DNA from: Nymphaea colorata
Taxonomy: Eukaryota; Streptophyta; Magnoliopsida; Nymphaeales; Nymphaeaceae
Assembly (NCBI RefSeq): GCF_008831285.2
Contig: NC_045139.1
Span: 17,094,354 to 17,158,353, forward strand
Reading direction: 5' to 3'
Length of the DNA stretch: 64,000 nucleotides
Position 1 is the stretch's first letter. The number at the start of each line of letters is the position of its first letter. Below are positions 36,701-46,682 of this stretch, in pieces. The notes below the pieces were generated by a model. That model was not told where the DNA came from. It saw only the letters and a program-made list of their open reading frames with translations, and searched no databases. The position numbers and the translations under genes are program-made.

Positions 36701-39147
36701 CCAGTGCAATTGCTGGCATTGCAGCCACTTCCTTTGGTTGCCCGCATTTTTTGCACTTCTCTCTTGAAGCATAATTGTTGTTACTGCAACCTATTGATCC
36801 ATAGGTTCAGACCCAACAAATGGTGCAGCCAGCAAGGAAAAGGCCACCAAGTATACGCACACCATCCCAAATCACAGACACACACAAGAGAGAAAAAAAA
36901 ACACCAAGTCATATGGCAAACCAAAGTGATTATATGACCTAATATTTTTCTGCTTTAATAAATAGAATAATAGATACTAAAAGGAAAACACCATGTAAGC
37001 AATTAACCTCTTTGCATAGACAAACATTATCATACATCTTAAATTCATTAGCTACAATGTCAGAAAAACATGCCAAATTGACTTTCAGTAGCAAATTACA
37101 GTACCACTATACATAGTATCATTCCAACATTGTACAAAAGATCAGCACATGTTCCCAAAAGAAAAGAGGAGAAGATATGGCATGGATAAAAGTTTCCAGA
37201 ATAATGTTAGAGTCAGTTCTTAATGGACCCTGAGGTGGCATATTGAAAGTACAGCAAGACCCCAACATCAGTTTTGGAGTTTGTGCATTGAAGACATTGA
37301 CCTTCACACAGATAAACCCGTTGAAGTTATAAAATTGGCTAGCTAGAGAGATAGCACATTTGCATCTAGGCTACAAATTGTTTTCAAAGCATAATTTATT
37401 ACAATGAGAGCTAAATTTTCAAAGACGTCTTCACAGGTTTTGACAGGTTTGATTTGGGATTCAATTTAGTAACAGCAAACAGTTTTCTTATCTGTTTCAT
37501 CAAGCGCATGTACTTATGCCCCCTAGGCATGCCAGCTGCAAGAGGTCGCCTATGGTAACTGTTCCTAGGTGACCTGACATAACGAAACCTAGGCAATAGG
37601 CCACCTAAGCTAAGGATTCCTAGGTGAACCGCCATAAGGACATCCTGGGCTATTGCCTAGGGGCTAGAAAACAAGCAGCTTATGCAATAAATGTAAATAA
37701 GATGGTCGAAAAAGGAGGAGATTTCAAAAAGAAAACACAATTTCTATTTTTAGTTTTTCCCTTCTTCCTTTTTCTTTTCTTTTATTCTTCTTCTATTGCC
37801 TGAGACAAAATTTTTCTTTTTCTTCTTATTCTTCTGCCATATGAAACAGCTTTTCCGACTTCCTTCTGTTATTACGCAGATTTCATTTCCTCATGCTTCT
37901 ATATACTGCATGCACATAGACAGAACATGTTTATGTGTGTGTTATTCTCTGTATAAGTTATGCTTTTCTGTTTAATACTTGTATGATGCATATACGCATT
38001 TAACAAGAAGATATTTGATAGTATAGTAACTATAGTTTGTAGTTATTTTGATTCTGTAAACTCCTAAACATCTATATTATTTTGTTATGGTATGATTAAT
38101 GTCCATGGCGCCTTCTAGTTCTTATATTGTTATTGAAAGTCACATGTGTTTTTTGTTGAGGAATGCCGAATGCGTGTTATTAGTAATGTTAGCATCCCAT
38201 GCAGTTGATTGGCTCCTCTTCTTCCTTTTTTTTTTTTTTTTTTTGGGGGGGGGGGGGGGGGGACCACCTAATGCTGCCCACTCCCACCAACATGCCTAGG
38301 CTCCAAGCACCACTTGCTGCCTAAGCAACACTTAGTATATAAAGCAGCAGCAGGACCAAATTGAGACAATAACCTATGAACCAAAAAGCACTCGTAAAGC
38401 TTTGCATCAGGGCTTTGCTCGTTCGGGAAACTGACATCTCAACTAAGGGGTGGTGTATGGTGAGCGTGCATCTCCACATATCTACACTCACCATTTTATT
38501 TTTCTCGACATGAGCAGCCACCTATCTCTAGAAATTTCATGATAGACAGCTATGTAACTGAAAGATGCACGCCGTGCTGCAGAATAAGTGGCCTTTTAAA
38601 AAAACCATTAAAAATGTTAACAAATTGTGATACCTAAATCTTGAAGGGCAACGACAACCAATCCCTCCCTCTTTCGGCCGAAAACCAAACAAGTATGCAA
38701 CTCGATCAACTGCTACTAGTAATGATCACACACTTATCACCCTTAAACCAAATTCAATGCAATTATCCTATTCTTCATCAAATAAATAGGGAGATCCACC
38801 TTCCATCTCACCCAAAAAACTCATCTAAACCAATAAACATATAATCCAAAACAAACACCAATAAATGGACAAAACTCAAGAATCTCGCCTAGAACCATAA
38901 AATATCAGGAATCGACGATAACAGACGGCCCCAAAAAAACAAAAGGATTTCAAATCGTAGAGGGAAAGTCGAGAGGCAAACCAGAGCAAATCCAGTCTCC
39001 GATCCGGGGGAGCCACTTGGAGTCGGCCGGCGTCTTAGTGTCCACGAGGAGTCGCGGCTGCTTGCAGCGGTTGCAGAAGGATCGGAAGGCATAGTTGCGG
39101 TTCTGGCAGCTACTGCACTCCCAATCCCCTTCCTTTCCTTCGACCAT
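31866..39147 (-). CDS. RanBP2-type zinc-finger protein with four fingers (At2g17975-like), seven exons
   Basis: Plant RanBP2-type C4 fingers usually bind single-stranded RNA. Minus-strand exons: 39147-38982, 36790-36399, 36217-36139, 35337-35246, 35161-34986, 32634-32554, 31914-31866. All have GT-AG borders and join to 1035 bases (344 residues plus stop). Finger 1: GDWECSSCQNRNYAFRSFCN, Cys 11/14/25/28. Finger 2, split by intron 1: GDWICSGCSNNNYASREKCK, Cys 54/57/68/71. Finger 3: GDWICNCGFHNYSSRAQCKK, Cys 174/176/187/190. Finger 4, split by intron 6: GDWMCTNCNNHNFASRLHCN, Cys 313/316/327/330. Between fingers 3 and 4 is LGTKRLASEEFVNGWDSKRL, typical of this family. The last exon was chosen because only it supplies the final Cys of finger 4 in frame. 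Finger 3 has one residue rather than two between its first cysteines. Introns 1 and 5 exceed 2 kb and carry repeats. Confidence 0.95.
32670..33332. mobile_element. hAT-like non-autonomous DNA transposon in zinc-finger gene intron 5
   Basis: The ends are a perfect 12-base inverted repeat, CTATGTTGTCAA at 32670-32681 and TTGACAACATAG at 33321-33332, each followed inward by GC-richer CCTAGGC/GCGCGCAG-type words. Eight-base flanks AAGGAGGC (left) and AATCAGGC (right) match at six of eight positions, as for an aged 8-bp hAT target duplication. The body is AT-rich with no transposase frame. It lies between exons 5 and 6. Confidence 0.65.
33716..33752. repeat. (TA)n microsatellite
   Basis: TA run in intron 5 of the zinc-finger gene. 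Confidence 0.95.
35389..35438. repeat. (GT)n(GA)n compound microsatellite
   Basis: A GT run followed by GTGA and GA runs, in intron 3 of the zinc-finger gene, about 50 bases upstream (minus strand) of exon 4. Confidence 0.9.
37505..37675. mobile_element. CCTAGGC-rich hAT-like repeat fragment in zinc-finger gene intron 1
   Basis: Repeated words CCTAGGTGA, CCTAGGCAA, GCCACCTAAG and TTGCCTAGGGGC resemble the GC-rich end of the element at 32670-33332 and the fragment at 38265-38330 (CATGCCTAGGCTCC, GCTGCCTAAGCAACACTT). Ends are not definable. Confidence 0.4.
38226..38262. repeat. Poly-T (19) joined to poly-G (18)
   Basis: An uninterrupted T run at 38226-38244 is followed directly by an uninterrupted G run at 38245-38262, in intron 1 of the zinc-finger gene. 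See findings. Confidence 0.95.
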
Positions 39148-40314
39148 TTTCGCCTCCTTTGGCTCCTCCTAGACTAGGGTTTCCTCGCAGACTCTCAGAG
39201 ACGCCCGCAACGAGAAGGGAAGAGAGAGAGGACTTCGAGTTGAAAAGAGGAAGAAACCCGCTTTTCTTTGACAGGGGGAATGACCGTAAGGCCCTCCTGC
39301 CATTCGAGTTAAGTACAAGGGCTGCACTGAATTTGGATCAAAGTAGTGGAGACCCGTAACTGGTATGAGCATATGACTGGTTTTGGATCCGTATTGGAAG
39401 CACAACGGAACCAGCTTCTTATATAGGATTAGCTTTGGTGGAGGGGAAAGAACCAAATTCTTTGGTTACTAAAGTTACTTGGTCGGTAGGTTGGTCCAGG
39501 CGTGCTTGGATTTGGAGCCAAAGATCCAGAACAGAATCCCACTTTTGTTTGGGTCACGGTTTATTTAGATCCGGATAGGTGATAAATAGCCAATTAAATA
39601 CCAGGACAAGCCCAACCCATAAATGCTAGTAATATAATTGGTTAAAATATTTTTTCGGGGTTCTGTTTAAGTTAGCTATAATAAATCCGATTTTTGCATC
39701 CTTCCGTATGTTCAGATTATCTAGATCCGAACCATTAACATCCCCGTTAAAGGTGCGCACCTTCATCGTATACAATTTCTGGGTTTTTGTCACACACATG
39801 TTATAAAAAATTGGGGTACATAATTTGTGGATTTTTGTCATACACATATTATGAAAAGATTGGACGCAAATCAAGTGAAAAGAACCGAATTTAAAACGCA
39901 TGTAACTTTACCGCTACTTCTGTCACCATCGCCTGTAACATATAAATATAGTATTGACTAGGCAAAATTGGCATTTTCTAGAAAGGCGACCAATCATTTT
40001 CCCAATTTAATGGATAGCATTGGAGGACGTTGTCATCACTATTCTAGAATTCCTTAGCAAAAAATATGGTAATTTAAATACATGGAAATTCAAAAGAAAA
40101 AGTTCAATTTTGATGATATAAATGAAAACAGTAAAGAAATTTACTGGAAGTTAAGACCATGTGAAAGCATGAGATATTCAATGTCTTGTGCTATGACTTC
40201 TATTGCCAACAAGAGAAGAAAAAGATTGGCACCTAAGTTGATGGGCAGGAGAAGTTAAATTAGTAAAACCTATGGTGTGAACAATGAACTAATTCCTGAG
40301 TATCTAAGCAGATG
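39148..40314. other. Intergenic: zinc-finger gene promoter, then PPR gene 3' flank
   Basis: 39150-39300 is GC-richer and should hold the zinc-finger gene's leader and core promoter (minus strand, upstream of 39147). 39770-39870 has two diverged tandem copies of a ~47-base unit (AATTTSTGGRTTTTTGTCA, ACACATRTTATRAAAA). The rest has no supported feature. Confidence 0.4.
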
Positions 40315-43191
40315 CTAGAGCCAACATTTTCTACTTCTCATTAGTGCCCATTTTACTTGCAACACAGAACGAGCTAAATCTGGCTTGCCTTCTCTGTTTA
40401 AACCATAAAAAACAGTGCGGAAGTTTACAGTACTTGGAACAATTCCAGTTTCTATCATTTCGTGAAGAAGTTGGAGTCCTTCTTCTGACCTACCAACCTT
40501 ACAAAGACAGGTTATGAACATGGAGTATGTCTTAAAATCAGGAAAAGGGCCCTTGAGTTTCATCATCCTGAAAACACTCCAAGCATCAATAACTCGACCC
40601 TCATCCATGTAACCTCTGATCAATGTACAGTAAGTAATGATGCTGGGCGGACAACCATCCTCTCTCATCTCCCCCAAGATCTTTGCTACATTCTCCATTT
40701 GCTTGGTCTTAAAATAATAAGATATCAACGAAGTGTACACATGAACAGTGGGCACAATGCCCTCTTCCTTCATTTTCCCAACCTTAGCCAATGCATCGTC
40801 ATGCTTTCCTCCCCTCAACAGACCATGAACAAGACTTCCATATATATACTGATCAATAACGCATCCAAGATTTTCCAGCTCATCAACCAGTGATGCAGCC
40901 TCTTCCAATCTCCCTGCTCTACAGAGGGCCTTCACAAGCATGGAATAACTAATTTGGCTTGTGAAACATTTCCGGCACACTGATTCAACAAAAGCTCGAG
41001 CTTCTGTTAGATTTTCTGTTTCACATAAGCAGAGAAGATATGTTTCGGCCAGTTCTTTGTCAGGGGTAAATCCGGCACGGATCATCTTTCTGGAAAGCTT
41101 GATTGCTTCGTCGACATTCCGGCCTTTCCTTTCGCATAGGAACAGTATCAGATACTTGTATGTGCTCCCCTTAGGCTTACACTTCCCAGCCTTCATTTCC
41201 TTGAATTTCTGCAATGCCATCTTTGTCAATCCTGCTCTGCCATATTGTGTGAGCATGATTGTCCATGTATCCGCTGTTGCTTCACAACCCTTCCCTTCCA
41301 TTTCTTCGAAGAGCATTCTCATGTACTTAAAGTCTTTTCCACTGCCAGCTATTTTGATGGCCATGTTGTAGGTCTCTACAGTGTGTTGATAACCAGGTTT
41401 CCTTGCTACCCATGAGAAGAATTTCATGGCAGCACTTCCATGTCTTCGACAATTATGTAGAATCTCTACAACAAGTGATGATGAGAAATGAATCCCACTT
41501 TTCTCCAATGCATCCTGAATGTCTGTCCAATCACAGGAAGATGACAGAAGTCCGGTTACTTCCATGAGATCGCCCTCATTAAAACATTCATTTCCGGCTT
41601 GATCAAACTCGGAGCTACTCAATTGGTGTAATTCATTTGAACTCATTTCAGATGATCTAACAGGTAGAAGACCGTCAACATCTTCATGACTGAAAGAAGA
41701 ATTAGTTGCCAAATCTGCCTGTTTGCGCTGGATCTCTTGATTTCGGACTCTATAAGCGTTCATTTTCAGCTTGATTTCCTTTGTTGTCATGCACAGTTTT
41801 CTATCGTCCATAGATTTCCTAGCTAGACGTGATAATTCATTCCCAACACCAAGTCCACACCCCCGCATTTCATCGAAGACCTTCCTGGCCACCTCAGTCT
41901 CCGAGGCTTTGCATAGTTCATTGATGAACACTGAATATGCCTTCCTTGTGGGCTTTAACCCTTTGCTCTTCATACCTTCAAACACCTCCAATGCCTCTGA
42001 AATGTAACCATGGCGAACGTGCCCTGCAACCAATGCAGTCACAGCTACAACGTCAGGTTCGATGCCATTCGCTTTCATCTCCTCGTAGAGTTTGCAAGCT
42101 TCTGCATACTCATTGAGACAGAAAAGACGCTGAATTACAGTAGTATACAGGGAAATCGACGGAATGAAGCCTAATTTCTTCCAATTATCTAAAAGCTCGC
42201 GAGCTATCAAAATGTTTCCCCTTTTCGAATAACTATCAATGAGAGATTCATACACCGATGTACCCACCGAAACATTTTCCTTCTCCACCTCGCCAACAAA
42301 TTCCAGAGCATCATCAATTCTGCCGGCGCGACACAATCCATCAACCAGAATTTGAACTTGCTGGTTGTCGATGCACACGTTCTTCGTTCTGATCTCCCAA
42401 ACCAGTTCAAGTGCCTCCTCCATCCTTCCGGAGACGCAAAAACTCTTCAGCATTGAAGAATTCACGGCGTATTCGGTCATTCCTGCGACCTTCGCCATGT
42501 CGTCTGCAATTGAACGCACAGAACCCACATCGCCTGACCCCGCCAACCCCGTCATCAGCAATCTATACACATACTCGTCCAACTTCATCCCCTTAAAGGC
42601 CATTTCCCGATAGAACTCCAACGCGAGCTCGATCTTCTTCCCCTCGCAAAGCGCCCGAACCAACGAAGAATAGACCGCCTCGTCGGCCTCGACGCCGCAG
42701 CTCCTCATCTTCTCGAATGAGAGCAGCGCCCCGCCTAGCAGCCCCGCCTTTCCATACTGAGAGACGACGGTAGTCCATGTCTTGACGTCCGCCTTGACCG
42801 ACTCAGTGTCCATTCTCGCGAGCAAATCCTTCACCAGATCGAAATCCCTCGCCTCTCCGGCTATGTGGATCATCGAATTGTAGGTTTCAGCGGTGTGACG
42901 AAACCCTGGCCGGCGGCCGACCCAATCGAAGAAGCGGAGCGCCGAAACAGGGGCCTTCAAGCATCGCTTCAGCACCGTCTCGGCGACTTCTGCGTCAATG
43001 GCGACGCCAGCGGCCGATAGGCTGTCCTCCAATGGAACCCCAGGATCTTCCGATAGCACGATCCCAGCAATCTGGTGGACCACCGGGCTGACGTCTCGGG
43101 AGTCCATCGGAAGGTCGTCGGAACGGCCCGTCTGGCATAATCGAACGGTCCTGAGAGGGAAGTGGAATCGGGTAGATCGCCGGATCAGCAT
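40315..43191 (-). CDS. Pentatricopeptide repeat protein, At5g06400-like, probably mitochondrial
   Basis: PPR proteins bind organellar RNA in a sequence-specific way and act in its processing, editing or translation. This single-exon gene encodes 958 residues of P-class 35-residue repeats, for example TWTTVVSQYGKAGLLGGALL, VYTSLISYYFKTKQMENVAK and TYCTLIRGYMDEGRVIDAWS. It is built as two similar modules, each opened by an F(D/S)WV-R-PG--HT-ETYN block: FFDWVGRRPGFRHTAETYNS near residue 87 and FFSWVARKPGYQHTVETYNM near residue 592, joined by a low-complexity acidic/Ser linker. The second module and the C-terminus (KLKGPFPDFKTYSMFITCLC, STVNFRTVFYGLNREGKPDL) closely match Arabidopsis At5g06400. 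The Arg/Ser-rich N-terminus (MLIRRSTRFHFPLRTVRLCQ) fits a mitochondrial transit peptide. No DYW/E domain. The frame is uninterrupted and looks functional. Confidence 0.96.
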   Translation of the reverse strand: MLIRRSTRFHFPLRTVRLCQTGRSDDLPMDSRDVSPVVHQIAGIVLSEDPGVPLEDSLSAAGVAIDAEVAETVLKRCLKAPVSALRFFDWVGRRPGFRHTAETYNSMIHIAGEARDFDLVKDLLARMDTESVKADVKTWTTVVSQYGKAGLLGGALLSFEKMRSCGVEADEAVYSSLVRALCEGKKIELALEFYREMAFKGMKLDEYVYRLLMTGLAGSGDVGSVRSIADDMAKVAGMTEYAVNSSMLKSFCVSGRMEEALELVWEIRTKNVCIDNQQVQILVDGLCRAGRIDDALEFVGEVEKENVSVGTSVYESLIDSYSKRGNILIARELLDNWKKLGFIPSISLYTTVIQRLFCLNEYAEACKLYEEMKANGIEPDVVAVTALVAGHVRHGYISEALEVFEGMKSKGLKPTRKAYSVFINELCKASETEVARKVFDEMRGCGLGVGNELSRLARKSMDDRKLCMTTKEIKLKMNAYRVRNQEIQRKQADLATNSSFSHEDVDGLLPVRSSEMSSNELHQLSSSEFDQAGNECFNEGDLMEVTGLLSSSCDWTDIQDALEKSGIHFSSSLVVEILHNCRRHGSAAMKFFSWVARKPGYQHTVETYNMAIKIAGSGKDFKYMRMLFEEMEGKGCEATADTWTIMLTQYGRAGLTKMALQKFKEMKAGKCKPKGSTYKYLILFLCERKGRNVDEAIKLSRKMIRAGFTPDKELAETYLLCLCETENLTEARAFVESVCRKCFTSQISYSMLVKALCRAGRLEEAASLVDELENLGCVIDQYIYGSLVHGLLRGGKHDDALAKVGKMKEEGIVPTVHVYTSLISYYFKTKQMENVAKILGEMREDGCPPSIITYCTLIRGYMDEGRVIDAWSVFRMMKLKGPFPDFKTYSMFITCLCKVGRSEEGLQLLHEMIETGIVPSTVNFRTVFYGLNREGKPDLARSVLQVKWALMRSRKCWL

Positions 43192-45381
43192 CGGCAGGGT
43201 TCCTGGATGGCTTTGAAGAAGAGATACAGGCGTAGGGTTTTGGAGGGAAGAAATGAGGAGGGAACCAACACATGATACCTTTGTAATAATTCCAATAAAC
43301 CACCTATTTTCCTATGGCAGTTTTTCTTTGTCTGAATCTTTATAACCTATACAAGGAAATATAAATTTAACAATAACCAACAAAACACCGTTATAAATAC
43401 AATATACATATAACGTAAACGAAAGTTGTGAGATGAATATCATATTTTAAACGTAGCTATTAGGTGCAAATTAGTGCACATTTTAGTTTACCTCACTGAA
43501 AAGTACGGTTAATATTTTATTTAAAAATAAGTAAAACGCCAAGAGTTAAAACCAAAGTCTTTTACTTTAAATATGTAAATGTATAATGCCAACTAAAAAA
43601 TAAATTATCGTAACATAAAGACAACAATTAGTTAAGTGTTTGTTTATGATTATCTTGTATCATTCATGTTCTGAAACTCGTCATATATTTATAAAGAAGG
43701 AGGTTGTTACTAAACCATTTTGATGAGAATCATATATATACAATCGATTTCCAAAATGATGAAATAGATGTGTTAGTGAGTGGCAAATAAGCACGTTTTA
43801 TAGTGGGTGTTTGCTATACTCAGAATCACGAAATTTTATAATCAAAATGCTAATTTTTTTAATACATTAAAATCATTAAACAGACAGAGTATCTTGTTTA
43901 TGAAATCATGAAACTAAAACCCACAATTTTGATTTCATTCCAATTTGATGAAGAGTTATGATTATGAATTTTTCATTATTGATTCAAATTTCAAACCATG
44001 GAACGCCATTGAAATGAAATAATTAGTACAAAATCAATAACGCATTGCTATTTTAAGGGTTGTTTGGTAACAAGAACGATTTGCTAGTTGTATTACAACG
44101 TTTCATGCACTTTTTTTAAACTAATTCTCGTCATAGAGTGACAAGAAGAGGTAGTGTCTTTTTTATATATATATATATATTAATGTATATTGAATGTCTC
44201 ATGGATATATATATTAATGTATATTGAATGTCTCATGGATCAAGGAGGAGTTACTATAGGGAGACACTTGACAAGTGGCGGACGCTATAAATTTCTGCCA
44301 CCAGACCGACAGGTCTAGTTGTGAGGGCGTTTCACTTCTTAGATGTTAAATTCATGGTTTTAGCAAAACCTGATCTGGGAACCAAGAAGTTAAAATATTC
44401 AGCATCCCTTCAATTTATAGATTTAAAGTGTCAATGAAAAAGGTCCAACTTGAAACATACGAATCGAGGGTCCAACGATAACAAGTTTATGTTGTAATTT
44501 ATGTATATTCAAGACAAACCATCTAAAATACATTTGTTGAGAGGTAATTATAAGCTAAAATATTGAGATATAAGACCTCACGTCACCTAAGATTTGAGAG
44601 ATAAGATAACCAAACAACCATTCTCTCTCTCTCTAGAATATATATACATATATATAATTCTCAGATTTGAAAAGGGTGAATTTATTGCGGCATATTTTAG
44701 TGTCGGCAGCAGCTTACTGTGGTTACTTACAGCCTAGATTCACTGTCGAGTGATTCTGTTCCATAATTAGAACAGTAAATCATTGTCATATAAATTTGTC
44801 TAGAAAATTAGAACAGATTTAAATAAGAATCGTCTTTGGATATATTTATTTAACAACAGCAAACTAGCGTTTCCTACCGGTTCTTAAATTTTTTATATGA
44901 TTTCTAACATGCTATGCCGTATAATTTGCAGTCTTTTATTGTCAAACGCCACAGAAAATCAGACCACTATTAGGAAAACCGGAGATATGAATGGCTTTTT
45001 CTGTAATTATGGCCAAAGGAAAGCACTTAATGCGAAATATTTCTGCTATTATTAACCGGCGAGCGATGTGACTGTGAGGAGAGCATCACCGACACTCATA
45101 TGCCAATAGACATAGACGTTGGGGGTACTTCAGCAATTTCATAAATGTCGGAATCCAGTTGTTTATGTATTTATTTGGCCAAATTTTCATACGTTCTCTG
45201 AGTGCCGGTGGGTTGCTGGCGGGGACGGCGGTGGTTTCGCGCTCTTCCTCCCGCGCCGTACGGACGGTCGATCGAGCCCTCCGAATCCTACGGACGCCGC
45301 GCTTTCCGTCGCCTCCTTCTTCCCGACGAAGTTAGACCTTCCTGCCATTGTCTCTCCGGGCGACCGGAGCCTTTCTTCTCC
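43192..45381. other. Divergent intergenic region between PPR and endoglucanase genes
   Basis: Holds both 5' flanks. It includes a 34-bp tandem duplication (TAATGTATATTGAATGTCTC at 44181 and 44215), TA-rich tracts at 44165-44180 and 44638-44657, and a GC-rich leader at 45200-45381 before the endoglucanase ATG. The frames through 45119-45601 and 45187-45588 are GC-driven alternatives to the real first exon. Confidence 0.5.
44181..44239. repeat. 34-bp tandem duplication
   Basis: TAATGTATATTGAATGTCTC followed by ATGGA occurs at 44181-44205 and identically at 44215-44239. Confidence 0.95.
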
Positions 45382-46622
45382 ATGGGAGCCAAGTCGTCGA
45401 AGGGCTGCCTCTGGTGGCTCATCGTCCTTGCGATCGCCGCGCTTGTCGTCGCCGCCGCCGTCTTCACCATCGGTCACTCTCGGAAAAAGTCCAGATCGGG
45501 CGCGCTTCCCGTTCCCGGCCCGCCCGGCGCTGTCTCGGAGAAGTACGGGGAGGCCCTCAGGGTCGCGCTCCAGTTCTTCGACGTCCAAAAATGTAGCGTA
45601 ATGTGCTTCGCAACTATTTTATTTCCTTTTCTTTTTCCTGTTTGGTCGAAATGTGGATGGTTTCAACCGTGGTTTGGTCGGCTTTCGTGCATTTCGGAAT
45701 TCGGAATGCTCGCCTGGATCCGTGAAGCTTATCTTATTTTCCTTCTTTCGAGACGACTTTACCTAATTTTGCATTATTTTTTGGCTTTGCATTTTCTAAG
45801 TCAAGAATTTCGAGATAAATGTGTTTACTTTACCTTTTTGTTTAGTTTTTGGGCCATGATTTGGTTAGCATTACGCCATTTCACAGAATCTCTCCATTGA
45901 GCGGAGATTTTCTTCTGCTGCTCTCTATGCAGATCCGTCTACCGCTAGAGTATCTTTTGCTCTTTAAATCTCTCTCGTTACAAACGTAGATAATTTTGCC
46001 ATATTTTGGTTAAAAGTGGTCGACATTGGAACGTAATTGTAAGGGTCCTTACTTCACTTGGATGTCCTCTTTTCCTTCTCTCAAGCTTGCGTTGTATCTT
46101 TATACGGCACAATTTTATTGCTTGAATCCCAAACAGCGAACGGATATTGTGCCTGCTGCGCCTTTTTCTTCAAAATATGGACGGACTTTTCTGGTCTTTG
46201 CGTCTTGCAGAAGCATTCATTTGTATCTGTGGAATTACTGCGCTTCCTCTTTGACATAATCGTTATACTTGTCTTTTTAGGTTTATTTTTCTCCTTTCTC
46301 TTTTGGAAGTTTTATAAATTTGCGTTGAAATTTGTAACGAAACCAGACATATTCTAGTCCTCACATTTGCGACGAAGTAGCAAATGCGCCTTCTAAAAGT
46401 TATGTTGTACTTATAGCGTTCGATCCGTAGAAGGAACTTTTTCCACTTTAGCGAGAATCTTAAATTATGAAAGATTCTCCCTCAACTAAGTCAACTTAAT
46501 ATTTATAGCTAATGTTTTATTTCTTTAATGTGCGGATCATACTTCATATTGTACTTCATTTTTTTTAATTACTTTCTTTGGTTTTATTCAGTTTCGTTAC
46601 TCGTCCAAGCGTCTTTTCTTCC

Positions 46623-46682
<60 letters not shown>

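Noticed and set aside
45119-45601. 160-codon plus-strand ORF and its 133-codon antisense partner
   Set aside because: Alternative frames of the GC-rich leader and first exon of the endoglucanase, which has clear homology in its own frame.
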